DNA from: DASSJF01 sp035280345
GTDB taxonomy: Bacteria; Sysuimicrobiota; Sysuimicrobiia; Sysuimicrobiales; Segetimicrobiaceae
Assembly: GCA_035280345.1 (NCBI GenBank)
Contig: DATEGA010000098.1
Span: forward strand, 1-5,643
Length of the DNA: 5,643 nucleotides
Direction of reading: 5' to 3'
Part shown: positions 1 to 5,643 of the stretch, one piece after another
Layout: each line of letters starts with the position of its first letter
Position numbering within the stretch: position 1 is the stretch's first letter
Notes under the pieces: model-generated
Databases searched by the model: none
What the model was told of the DNA's origin: nothing
Seen by the model: only the letters and a program-made list of their open reading frames with translations
Program-made: the position numbers and the translations under genes

Positions 1-172
1 CGCGAGCGAGGACGGACGCGTCGTGCGGCGCCATCGCGGCACGGGACCGGTGGGCGCGGCCCGCTGGCTCGGCCTCTACGTGGCCGACCGGGTCTTCGCC
101 GACGCGGTGGAACTTATCGACGAAGGATCGGCGGGGCCGGCGTCCCTCGAACCCGCCAGGCGCGCGCGGTGA
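1..172 (+). CDS. hemC: Hydroxymethylbilane synthase (porphobilinogen deaminase), C-terminal fragment
   Basis: Partial gene, cut by the left edge. The frame starting at base 2 gives 56 residues and ends at TGA 170-172. HemC joins four porphobilinogen units into hydroxymethylbilane in the cytoplasm, using a dipyrromethane cofactor. The visible part fits the small third domain of the family: a 'SEDG..V.R' strand, then a helix with 'ARWLGLYVADRV', then a 'DAVELIDE' tail, which corresponds to the usual 'pDG...lr...G....A..lG..lA..ll..GA..il' ending. The catalytic aspartate and the cofactor cysteine lie outside the window and cannot be checked. The call rests equally on context: the next gene is hemD, whose GTG start overlaps this stop by 4 nt (GTGA), a very common hemC-hemD arrangement. 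The last dozen residues are Ala/Arg/Pro-rich and probably a non-conserved tail. Confidence 0.85.
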   Translation, partial: ASEDGRVVRRHRGTGPVGAARWLGLYVADRVFADAVELIDEGSAGPASLEPARRAR

Positions 173-972
173 GCGACGCCCTGGCCGGGCGGCGCATCGT
201 CGTCACGCGGCCGCGTGACGACGGTCACCTCCGGCGTCTCCTCGAGGCCGAGGGCGCAGCCGTCCTCGAGTGTCCGGCGATCCAGATCGCCCCGCCGTCC
301 GACTATGGTCCGCTCGACGGCGCGCTGCGGAATCTGGCCGCCTACAGCTGGATCGTCTTCACCAGCCGCAACGGCGTGGCCGCAGTGGCCGGCCGTCTTG
401 CGGCGCTCGGGATGAGGCCGGATGCGCTCACCGGCGTGCGGCTCGCGGTGATCGGGCCGGGGACGGGGGAGGCGCTGCGCGGGCACGGCCTTGCGGCGGC
501 GCTCGCGCCGGAAGAGTTTCGGGCGGAGGCGCTCGTCGAGGCGTTCGCCGGGCGCGACGTTCGCGGCGTGCGCGTGCTCCTCCCCCGCGCGGCCGCCGCG
601 CGCGACGTACTGCCGGACGGCCTGCGCGCTCTCGGAGCGGCAGTCGACGTCGTGGCAGCCTATCGCACCGAGCCGGGTGCACCGGCGCCGGATGTGCTCC
701 AGGCCGTTCGGGCCGGGGCCATCGACGCGGTGACGTTTACAAGCTCGTCGACGGTCCGCCACTTCTTGCAGCTCGCCGGTCCGGACGCCCGCCGTGTGCT
801 GGAATGCACCCTCATCGCGTGCATCGGCCCGGTGACGGCGGAGACTGCCCGCGATGCGGGACTCCGGGTCGGCGCCGTCGCATCGACGTATACGCTCGCC
901 GGTCTCGTTGAGGCGCTGCGCCGCGCGCTGGGCGAGCGGCGGGGATCTGTGGTACCCTTCCGAGGGCGATGA
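169..972 (+). CDS. hemD: Uroporphyrinogen-III synthase
   Basis: HemD inverts ring D of hydroxymethylbilane and closes the macrocycle to uroporphyrinogen III, the branch point to haem, sirohaem and cobalamin. The 267-residue product has the usual length and the two-lobed pattern of this poorly conserved family: 'VVTRPR' near the N-terminus (11-16), 'CPAIQI' (35-40), 'IVFTSRNGV' (62-70), 'AVIGPGT' (93-99), 'YRTE' (165-168), 'VTFTSSSTVRHF' (188-199) and 'CIGPVTAETARDAGL' (218-232). The last three blocks are the most diagnostic. The GTG at 169 is chosen because it gives the expected first beta strand directly after the start and overlaps the hemC stop; only a weak AGG (158-160) precedes it, so translational coupling is likely. 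The stop overlaps the hemB ATG by 4 nt. No fusion to a SUMT methyltransferase domain, unlike the CobA/HemD fusions of some lineages. Confidence 0.95.
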   Translation: MSDALAGRRIVVTRPRDDGHLRRLLEAEGAAVLECPAIQIAPPSDYGPLDGALRNLAAYSWIVFTSRNGVAAVAGRLAALGMRPDALTGVRLAVIGPGTGEALRGHGLAAALAPEEFRAEALVEAFAGRDVRGVRVLLPRAAAARDVLPDGLRALGAAVDVVAAYRTEPGAPAPDVLQAVRAGAIDAVTFTSSSTVRHFLQLAGPDARRVLECTLIACIGPVTAETARDAGLRVGAVASTYTLAGLVEALRRALGERRGSVVPFRGR

Positions 973-1955
973 GCAGAGGCTTTCCGACGTACAGGTTTCG
1001 GCGCCTGCGGCGCACGGAGTCCCTGCGTGAGATGGTGCGCGAAACGGCGCTGGCGTCTTCGGATCTGATCGCGCCGTTGTTCGTGAAGGAGGACGTCCCG
1101 CGGCCGGTGCCGATCCCGACGATGCCCGGGCAGGTGCAGCACACGCCGGCCAGTATGATCGAGGAGTGCGGCGCGCTGGCTGAGGCGGGCGTGCCGGCGG
1201 TGATGCTGTTCGGCGTGCCGTCGCACAAGGACGAAGCCGGTACCGCGGCGTGGGACCCGGAGGGGGTCGTGCAGCAGACGATGCGGCGCCTCCGCGGCGA
1301 ACTCGGCGACCGGCTCGTGCTGATTCCCGACCTCTGCCTCTGCGAGTACACGTCGCACGGGCACTGTGGTGTGCTTCGGGACGGCGACGTGGACAACGAC
1401 GCCACCCTTGAAACCTACGCCCGCATTGCGCTGTCTTACGCCGACGCCGGCGCGGACTTTGTGGCGCCGTCGGGCATGATGGACGGGCAGGTCGGAGCGA
1501 TCCGCGGGGCGCTGGACGCCGCCGGCCGCGCCGACGTCGGAATCCTGGCGTACGGCGCCAAGTACGCGTCCGTGTTCTTTGAGCCGTTCCGTCACGCCGC
1601 GGAGAGCGCGCCGAAGTTTGGTAACCGCCGCGCCTATCAGATGGACCCCGCCAACGCCGACGAGGCGGTCCGCGAGATTCAGGCGGACATCGACGAGGGC
1701 GCCGACATCGTCATGGTCAAGCCGGCGCTGCCGTACCTCGATGTGCTGCGTCGGGTGAAGACGGCGTTCGGCATGCCGACGGCCGCGTATCACGTGAGCG
1801 GCGAGTATGCGATGTTGAAGGCCGCCGCGGCGAACGGGTGGCTCAACGAGACGCAGGCGATGTTCGAGGTGCTTACGGCGATCCGCCGTGCCGGCGCGGA
1901 TCTGATCCTCACCTACTTCGCCCGCGCCGCCGCGGAGCGGCTGCGCCGCGGCTAG
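969..1955 (+). CDS. hemB: Porphobilinogen synthase (delta-aminolevulinic acid dehydratase)
   Basis: HemB condenses two 5-aminolevulinate molecules to porphobilinogen, the substrate of HemC; it is a cytoplasmic TIM-barrel enzyme, normally octameric. The 328-residue length is typical. The two active-site lysines are visible: K198 in 'AYGAKYASVFFEPFRHA' and the Schiff-base lysine K251 in 'MVKPALPYLD'. 'RRAYQMDPAN' (220-229) and 'VSGEYAM' (276-282) are further family blocks. The metal site is the zinc type: C123, C125 and C133 in 'DLCLCEYTSHGHCG', as in human and yeast enzymes, not the Asp-rich magnesium type of plants and many proteobacteria. The ATG at 969 overlaps the hemD stop (ATGA). A GAGGG lies only 2 nt before the start, too close for an ideal ribosome site, so coupling to hemD translation is likely. 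The gene ends inside an inverted repeat (1945-1989). Confidence 0.98.
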   Translation: MSRGFPTYRFRRLRRTESLREMVRETALASSDLIAPLFVKEDVPRPVPIPTMPGQVQHTPASMIEECGALAEAGVPAVMLFGVPSHKDEAGTAAWDPEGVVQQTMRRLRGELGDRLVLIPDLCLCEYTSHGHCGVLRDGDVDNDATLETYARIALSYADAGADFVAPSGMMDGQVGAIRGALDAAGRADVGILAYGAKYASVFFEPFRHAAESAPKFGNRRAYQMDPANADEAVREIQADIDEGADIVMVKPALPYLDVLRRVKTAFGMPTAAYHVSGEYAMLKAAAANGWLNETQAMFEVLTAIRRAGADLILTYFARAAAERLRRG

Positions 1956-1989
1956 CGGGCTCGCCGGCATCGCGGGGCATAGCCGCGGC
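1945..1989 (+). repeat. 10-bp perfect inverted repeat across the hemB stop codon
   Basis: GCCGCGGCTA at 1945-1954 is repeated as its exact reverse complement at 1980-1989, with 25 nt between. The left arm covers the last sense codons of hemB and part of its TAG stop; the right arm lies in the hemB-glycosyltransferase gap. RNA could form a strong GC stem here, but no run of U follows ('AGCCGCG' then mixed sequence), so it is not a standard intrinsic terminator. GCCGCGGC is itself a palindrome and is easily found by chance in DNA this GC-rich. The gap (1956-2015) shows no other recognisable signal. Confidence 0.35.
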
Positions 1990-2015
1990 AGCCGCGTCGT
2001 TGCACCCCTTAGCCG

Positions 2016-2756
2016 ATGAGCCGTACGGACGCGCCCTCGCGGGCCGTGATCGTCATGCCGCTCTACAACGAGGCGCCGACGCTTGCCGGTGTCCTCGATG
2101 AAGTCCGCCGCCACACCGCGGCGCGCATCGTGGTCGTGAACGACGGATCCACCGACGGCTCGGCGCAGATCCTCGCCGCGGCCGAAGCACGACTGCCGGA
2201 CGTGCACGTGCTTACCCACGGGACCAACGAGGGATACGGGCAGTCGCTCATCGACGGCTTCCGCTACGCGATCGACGGCGGGCTCGACGTCGCCGTGACG
2301 ATCGACTGCGACCGGCAGCACGAGCCGCGGCTGATTCCCGACTTTCTCGCCGCGGCGCGCCGGTTTGACATCGTCTCCGGCAGCCGCTATCATCCCGAGG
2401 CGCCCGGCACCCAGGATCCCGCGCCGCCCGACCGGCAGCGCATCAACGAGGAGATCACCCGCGTCATCAACGAGCTCACGGGCTACCGGCTCACGGATGC
2501 GTGGTGCGGATTCAAGGCGTATCGCGTCGGCGGGTTGGCGCGCATGCGGCTCGACGAGCGCAGCTACGGAATGCCGCTGCAGGTGTGGCTGCAGGCGGCG
2601 CGATTGGGCCTCACGGTCTCGGAAATCCCGGTGCCGCGGATCTACAAGAACCCCGAGCGGCGGTTCTGGGGCGGCCTCGACGACCCGCAGGCCCGGCGCA
2701 CGTACTACCTGGCGATCATCGACCGCGAGGTGAGCCGGTGGCGAACGTCCTCGTAA
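2016..2756 (+). CDS. Family 2 glycosyltransferase, polyprenyl-phosphate sugar synthase (DPM1)-like
   Basis: GT-A fold glycosyltransferase of 246 residues with no membrane segment, so a cytoplasmic or peripheral enzyme. Visible GT2 features: 'VIVMPLYNEA' (11-20), the nucleotide-binding 'VVNDGSTDGS' (40-49), the metal-binding acidic motif in 'TIDCDRQHEP' (D97 and D99, replacing the common DADGQH), 'SGSRY' (121-125) and an acceptor-side 'TDAWCGFKAYR' (160-170). The general pattern resembles dolichyl- or polyprenyl-phosphate mannose synthases, but the donor sugar and acceptor cannot be read from the sequence. It is not BshA-like: BshA enzymes are GT4 with a GT-B fold and about 380 residues. The ATG at 2016 is the first start after an in-frame TAG at 2010-2012; no clear Shine-Dalgarno site precedes it. 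The 3' end overlaps the deacetylase gene by 19 nt, which suggests the sugar made or moved here may be a substrate of the next enzyme (inference). Confidence 0.88.
   Translation: MSRTDAPSRAVIVMPLYNEAPTLAGVLDEVRRHTAARIVVVNDGSTDGSAQILAAAEARLPDVHVLTHGTNEGYGQSLIDGFRYAIDGGLDVAVTIDCDRQHEPRLIPDFLAAARRFDIVSGSRYHPEAPGTQDPAPPDRQRINEEITRVINELTGYRLTDAWCGFKAYRVGGLARMRLDERSYGMPLQVWLQAARLGLTVSEIPVPRIYKNPERRFWGGLDDPQARRTYYLAIIDREVSRWRTSS
2727..2734 (+). promoter_or_regulatory. Strong Shine-Dalgarno site for bshB1
   Basis: GAGGTGAG inside the 3' end of the glycosyltransferase gene, with GAGG ending 7 nt before the GTG at 2738. It fixes the bshB1 start, although the reading frame stays open upstream to at least 2501. 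It is the best ribosome binding site in the window. Confidence 0.75.
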
Positions 2757-3421
2757 TCGGCGCGCACCCCGACGATGCCGAGATCGGCATGGGCGGTACC
2801 ATCGGCGCGCTCGTGGGGCGCCGGGACACGGTGACGCTGCTCGACCTCACGGACGGGGAGCCGACGCCGATGGGGTCGCCGGAGCGGCGGCGCGCCGAGA
2901 GCGAGGCCGCGGCGCGCGTGCTCGGCGTCGCACGGCGCATCACGCTGCCGTTGCCCAATCGGTACCTCATGGATACGGTGGAGAACCGCGTGGCGGTCGC
3001 GGAAGTCATCCGCGAGGTGCGGCCCGACACGCTATGCATCCCCTACTGGGTGGACGCGCACCCCGATCACCTGGCCGCGGAACGCCTCGGCGAGGCCGGG
3101 CGGTTCTATGCGAAGCTGACGCGCACGGACATGCGGGGGACTCCGCACTATCCGGACCGGATCGTCCACTTCTTCTGTACGCACTACCGGCTCCAAGTCG
3201 TCCCCGCGTTTATCGCCGACATCTCCGACCAGATCGATCGCAAGCTCCAGGCAGTGGCGTGCTACCGTTCGCAGTTCAACGAGGAGCGCAACAACCTCGG
3301 TATTCTCGAGACGATCCGGTCCGTCGCCGCCTACTGGGGCAGCCGGATCCGCCGGCCGTACGGCGAGCCCTTCGCCAGCAAGGAGCCGATCGGCGTGGCG
3401 GGTCTCGGAGACCTTCTGTGA
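2738..3421 (+). CDS. bshB1: BshB1-type bacillithiol biosynthesis N-acetylglucosaminyl deacetylase (PIG-L/LmbE family)
   Basis: Zinc-dependent deacetylase of the PIG-L/LmbE superfamily. BshB removes the acetyl group from GlcNAc-malate to give GlcN-malate in bacillithiol synthesis. The 227-residue length fits BshB1 (about 235). The N-terminal 'IGAHPDDAEIGMGGTI' supplies zinc ligands H10 and D13 and the general base D12. 'DAHPDH' (106-111) supplies the third ligand H111 and the assisting H108, the same spacing as in Bacillus BcZBP/BshB. Other BshB1 blocks are 'LDLTDGEP...GSPERRRAE' (35-54), 'YRSQF' (176-180) and the C-terminal 'YGEPFASKEPIGV' (208-220), where Bacillus BshB1 has a similar 'YAEGFMSKKPV'. 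The longer open frame from 2501 is rejected because its extra N-terminal part lies in another frame of the glycosyltransferase and is not conserved-looking. The GTG at 2738 follows a strong Shine-Dalgarno site. It overlaps the next gene by 4 nt (GTGA). Substrate is inferred; related deacetylases act on other GlcNAc conjugates. Confidence 0.9.
   Translation: MANVLVIGAHPDDAEIGMGGTIGALVGRRDTVTLLDLTDGEPTPMGSPERRRAESEAAARVLGVARRITLPLPNRYLMDTVENRVAVAEVIREVRPDTLCIPYWVDAHPDHLAAERLGEAGRFYAKLTRTDMRGTPHYPDRIVHFFCTHYRLQVVPAFIADISDQIDRKLQAVACYRSQFNEERNNLGILETIRSVAAYWGSRIRRPYGEPFASKEPIGVAGLGDLL
3401..3413 (+). promoter_or_regulatory. Small hairpin presenting the Shine-Dalgarno site of the BshC-like gene
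   Basis: GGTCTCGGAGACC is a near-perfect inverted repeat. As RNA, GGTC (3401-3404) can pair with GACC (3410-3413) around a TCGGA loop. The GGAG (3407-3410) is 7 nt before the GTG at 3418 and would sit in the loop and stem. It decides the start of the downstream gene. The short stem would be opened by ribosomes finishing bshB1. The hairpin role is inferred; the Shine-Dalgarno spacing is seen directly. Confidence 0.45.
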
Positions 3422-4986
3422 CGGCGTCGTCGCGGGGCGGGGCGGTACCGGAGTCTGCCGCGATCGCAGCGGACTACACGATCCCGGAGCGCTCGGGCGA
3501 AACGCTGCTTGTGCCCCCGGCCGACCGGCTGGCGGCGCTGATCGCGCCGTACGATCCGGGCAACGGCGCCGTTTTTGACCTGCCGCTGCCCGAATTCAGG
3601 CGGCGGACGCGGGAGCGCGTCGGCGGGCTTGCCGGAACGGCGATCGGGGACCGCCCGCTCGTCCTGATGGGACATCAGCCCGTCTTCTTTCACCCCGGCG
3701 TCTGGGTCAAGTTTTTCCTGCTCAGCCGGCTGTGCGGCGTGAACGACGCGGTCGGGCTGCATTGCATCGTTGACTCGGACGCCACGGGGTCGATCTCCGT
3801 CGAGATTCCGACCGGACGCGAGGACGTCGGGCGCGTGACCCGCACGCTCGTGCGGCTGCCCAACGACATGCCGCTCGAGGCGGCGCCCGCGCCGGCGCCG
3901 GACGCGTGGGCCGCGTTTGCGAACTCGGTGCGCGCCGACCTCATCGCCCTCGGTGCCGCGGACCTTTCGGATCGGTTCGCCGCGTTTACGGCTGCGGAAC
4001 CGTCGGTCCGCCGGGGCGCAGGGACGCTCCCCGCGTATCTCGACGGTTTGCGCTCCGCGTACGAATCGCGTGTGGGCGCGCCCCGCTATGCCACCGTGAG
4101 CATTTCCACGTTTGGGTCGACGCCGGAGTTTCAGGCGTTCGCACTGCATCTCGCGCAGGATCCGGCCCGTACCTTCGCCGTCTACAACGGCTGCCTGGAC
4201 GACTACCGGCGCGCGCACCGCGTCCGGTCTGCCGCAAATCCGTTTCCGAATCTCGTCCAGTCGGGCGGCGGCACGGAACTGCCGTTCTGGATTCTGCACG
4301 GCGGCCGCCGTGCGGATCTGTACGCCGCGCGAGAGGGCGGCCGCCTCGTGCTCGGCTCCGCCGACGGTCCGCTCGCGACCGTCCCGGGGGGCCCTGCCGG
4401 CGTCGAGGCGCTGGCCGCGTCGGGCGTCTCGCTGCGCCCGAAAGCGCTGACGCTCACGCTGTTTGCCCGGCTGTGCCTCGGCGATCTCTTCATCCACGGC
4501 GTCGGCGGCGGCCGGTATGACCGCGTCACCGAACCGCTCGCGGAGCGGCTGTTCGGCGCCCCGCCGGCGCCCTACGCCGTGGCGACGGCGACGCTGCATC
4601 TCCCGCTCGGGGAGGGACGGGACCCCGATGCGGAGCGGCACACGCTGGAACGGCGGCTCATCGACCTCCGGCACAATCCCGACCGCCATCTCGCCGCGGC
4701 CGGCGAGGCCGAGCGGCGGCTCGTCAATGAGAAGTGGCGGCTGATTCGCGAGGTGGAGGCGATGCGCCCGGGCCGCGACCGGCGCGCGGTGACTCACCGG
4801 ATCCGTGAGGTGAACACCCTCCTCGCCCAGACGCTCGTGCCGGAGATCGCGCGCGCCGAGGCGCAGCTCGCGGCCCTCGGCGCGAGACCCGCGACGAACG
4901 ACGCCGTCCAGTTTCGCGGCTACCCCTACTTCCTGTTCGATCCGGCGGACGTGGCCGCGCTAGTTCCCGATCTCGGCACCGCCTGA
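3418..4986 (+). CDS. Divergent BshC-like protein, putative bacillithiol-type cysteine ligase
   Basis: A 522-residue protein with no signal peptide or membrane segment. Size (BshC is about 540), position directly after bshB1, and layout suggest a remote BshC relative: an N-terminal Rossmann-like half with a glycine/histidine loop 'LMGHQPVFFHPGVWVKFF' (83-100), where BshC has 'TGQQ...GPLYT..K', and an acidic 'HCIVDSDATG' (115-124) where BshC has an 'EDHD' motif. Next come 'LRPKALTLTLFARLCLGDLFIHGVGGGRYDRVTE' region residues 339-372, rich in glycine, and a charged helical stretch about 405-490 that could be a coiled coil like that of BshC. The key BshC signatures are therefore altered, not simply present, and I do not assign the symbol. 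From memory, proteins with GHQP..FHPGVW.K blocks occur as conserved hypotheticals in other phyla; I cannot verify that here. The GTG at 3418 overlaps the bshB1 stop and has GGAG at 3407-3410; the open frame continues upstream to 3034 but only inside bshB1. Alternative: a ligase for a different amino-sugar. Confidence 0.6.
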   Translation: MTASSRGGAVPESAAIAADYTIPERSGETLLVPPADRLAALIAPYDPGNGAVFDLPLPEFRRRTRERVGGLAGTAIGDRPLVLMGHQPVFFHPGVWVKFFLLSRLCGVNDAVGLHCIVDSDATGSISVEIPTGREDVGRVTRTLVRLPNDMPLEAAPAPAPDAWAAFANSVRADLIALGAADLSDRFAAFTAAEPSVRRGAGTLPAYLDGLRSAYESRVGAPRYATVSISTFGSTPEFQAFALHLAQDPARTFAVYNGCLDDYRRAHRVRSAANPFPNLVQSGGGTELPFWILHGGRRADLYAAREGGRLVLGSADGPLATVPGGPAGVEALAASGVSLRPKALTLTLFARLCLGDLFIHGVGGGRYDRVTEPLAERLFGAPPAPYAVATATLHLPLGEGRDPDAERHTLERRLIDLRHNPDRHLAAAGEAERRLVNEKWRLIREVEAMRPGRDRRAVTHRIREVNTLLAQTLVPEIARAEAQLAALGARPATNDAVQFRGYPYFLFDPADVAALVPDLGTA

Positions 4987-4999
4987 TCGCCTCGGGCGT

Positions 5000-5643
5000 G
5001 TGAAGACCGCCCCAGGCTCCGCCGCTCCCGCCGCGCAGACGGCGGCGATCGGTGCCCGCGACCTCTGGCGCGCCTTCGGTCGCGAGCGAGTGCTGCGCGG
5101 GGCGTCTGTCGACGTGCCGCGCGGCGGCGGCCTCGCGGTTTTTGGTCCGAACGGTTCAGGCAAGTCGACGCTCTTGCGCGTCCTCGCCGGCCTGCTGCGT
5201 CCGCAGCGGGGCGCCGTGCTCGTCGCGGGCGAAGACCTGTTCGCGGACTATCGCGTGCGGCGCCGTCTCGGGTTCGTCGGGCACGAACCGATGCTCTACG
5301 GCGGGCTCACCGTGCGCGAGAATCTGCGGTTGTTTTCGGCGCTGTACGATCTCGCGTCACCGGACGCCCGCATCGACGAACTCTGCGCGCTGCTCGGCCT
5401 CGTGCCGCACCGGGAGACGCCCGCGGGCCGCCTCTCGCGCGGACTCGGCCAGCGCGCCGCCGTGGCGCGCGCGCTCTTACACCGTCCGGACGTCCTGCTG
5501 CTCGACGAGCCGTTCGCGGGGCTCGACCCCGAGGCCGGCGCGCAGCTCACCGCACACCTCCTCGAGTTTCGGCGCGCCGGCGGTACCGTGGTGCTCGCCA
5601 CGCATCAGGCGGCGGAGGCGCTGCGCGTCTGCGGGGAGGCGCG
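5000..5643 (+). CDS. ccmA: CcmA-like haem exporter ABC transporter ATP-binding protein, 3'-truncated by window end
   Basis: The gene is open from GTG 5000 to the right edge, giving 214 residues of an ABC ATPase, nearly full length for CcmA. CcmA is the ATPase of the CcmAB(CD) complex that drives release of haem-loaded CcmE in system I cytochrome c maturation at the cytoplasmic membrane. Visible motifs: Walker A 'GPNGSGKST' (49-57), Q-loop region 'FVGHEPMLYGGLTVRENL' (92-109), signature 'LSRGLGQR' (145-152), Walker B 'VLLLDEP' (165-171), D-loop 'GLDP' (174-177) and switch histidine H202 in 'LATHQ'. The GH(E/Q)P block in place of the usual Q-loop glutamine and the LSRG(x)xQR signature are typical of CcmA. 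An in-frame TAG at 4961-4963 limits the start; GTG 5000 is the first start codon after it. There is a 13-nt gap after the BshC-like gene and no strong Shine-Dalgarno site. The first 17 residues are an Ala/Pro-rich lead. CcmB is not visible, so another small-molecule exporter remains possible. Confidence 0.8.
   Translation, partial: MKTAPGSAAPAAQTAAIGARDLWRAFGRERVLRGASVDVPRGGGLAVFGPNGSGKSTLLRVLAGLLRPQRGAVLVAGEDLFADYRVRRRLGFVGHEPMLYGGLTVRENLRLFSALYDLASPDARIDELCALLGLVPHRETPAGRLSRGLGQRAAVARALLHRPDVLLLDEPFAGLDPEAGAQLTAHLLEFRRAGGTVVLATHQAAEALRVCGEA

Noticed and set aside
76..762. 228-codon open frame on the minus strand over hemC and hemD
   Set aside because: Shadow of hemD; low-complexity Arg/Ala composition.
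1956..2015. Promoter or intrinsic terminator in the hemB-glycosyltransferase gap
   Set aside because: No -35/-10 pair can be recognised and no U-run follows the GC stem.
660..2393. 577-codon open frame on the minus strand, antisense to hemD, hemB and part of the glycosyltransferase
   Set aside because: The translation is Arg/His/Val-rich with no family motifs, and the opposite strand carries three well-supported genes. Long antisense frames are expected in DNA with strong G/C at third codon positions.
2501..2737. N-terminal extension of bshB1
   Set aside because: The frame is open, but the extension lies inside the glycosyltransferase gene, lacks family similarity, and a strong Shine-Dalgarno site precedes the GTG at 2738, where the deacetylase fold begins.
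3034..3417. N-terminal extension of the BshC-like protein
   Set aside because: It would overlap most of the bshB1 C-terminal half, is Arg/Pro-rich, and the GTG at 3418 has GGAG at ideal spacing.
3331..4797. 488-codon open frame on the minus strand, antisense to the BshC-like gene
   Set aside because: Arg-rich composition, no recognisable domain, and it mirrors a coding frame that has motif blocks and a good ribosome binding site.
4987..4999. Separate promoter or terminator before ccmA
   Set aside because: The 13-nt gap is too short and holds no stem or promoter-like motif.

Overview
This is a GC-rich bacterial window (by eye about 70% G+C). All seven genes lie on the + strand, packed head to tail. 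The order is: 3' end of hemC, hemD, hemB, a family 2 glycosyltransferase, a BshB1-type deacetylase, a divergent BshC-like protein, and the start of a ccmA-type ABC ATPase that runs off the right edge. Third codon positions are strongly G/C throughout, which is also why long false ORFs appear on the opposite strand. No RNA genes, mobile elements, CRISPR arrays or clear rho-independent terminators were seen. The species cannot be named. The mix of tetrapyrrole genes, a bacillithiol-type deacetylase and a cytochrome c maturation ATPase suggests a free-living respiring bacterium outside the Proteobacteria, perhaps an uncultured soil or sediment lineage (low confidence).

Layout. Positions 1-1955 are the mid-part of haem synthesis: hydroxymethylbilane synthase (C-terminus only), uroporphyrinogen-III synthase and porphobilinogen synthase, joined by 4-nt stop/start overlaps. 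After a 60-bp gap, positions 2016-4986 hold three more tightly linked genes: the GT2 glycosyltransferase overlaps bshB1 by 19 nt, and bshB1 overlaps the BshC-like gene by 4 nt. A 13-nt gap then leads to the ccmA-like gene (5000 to the window end).

How the genes may work together. HemC, HemD and HemB supply uroporphyrinogen III for haem, and CcmA would power the later cytochrome c maturation step. Between them sits what may be a small-molecule thiol module. In classical bacillithiol synthesis BshA (a GT4 enzyme) makes GlcNAc-malate, BshB deacetylates it and BshC adds cysteine. Here BshB1 is convincing. The third protein resembles BshC in size and general layout but has different key motifs, and the glycosyltransferase is GT2 rather than GT4. 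The module could be a variant bacillithiol pathway or a route to a different amino-sugar product. This is the most interesting part of the window.
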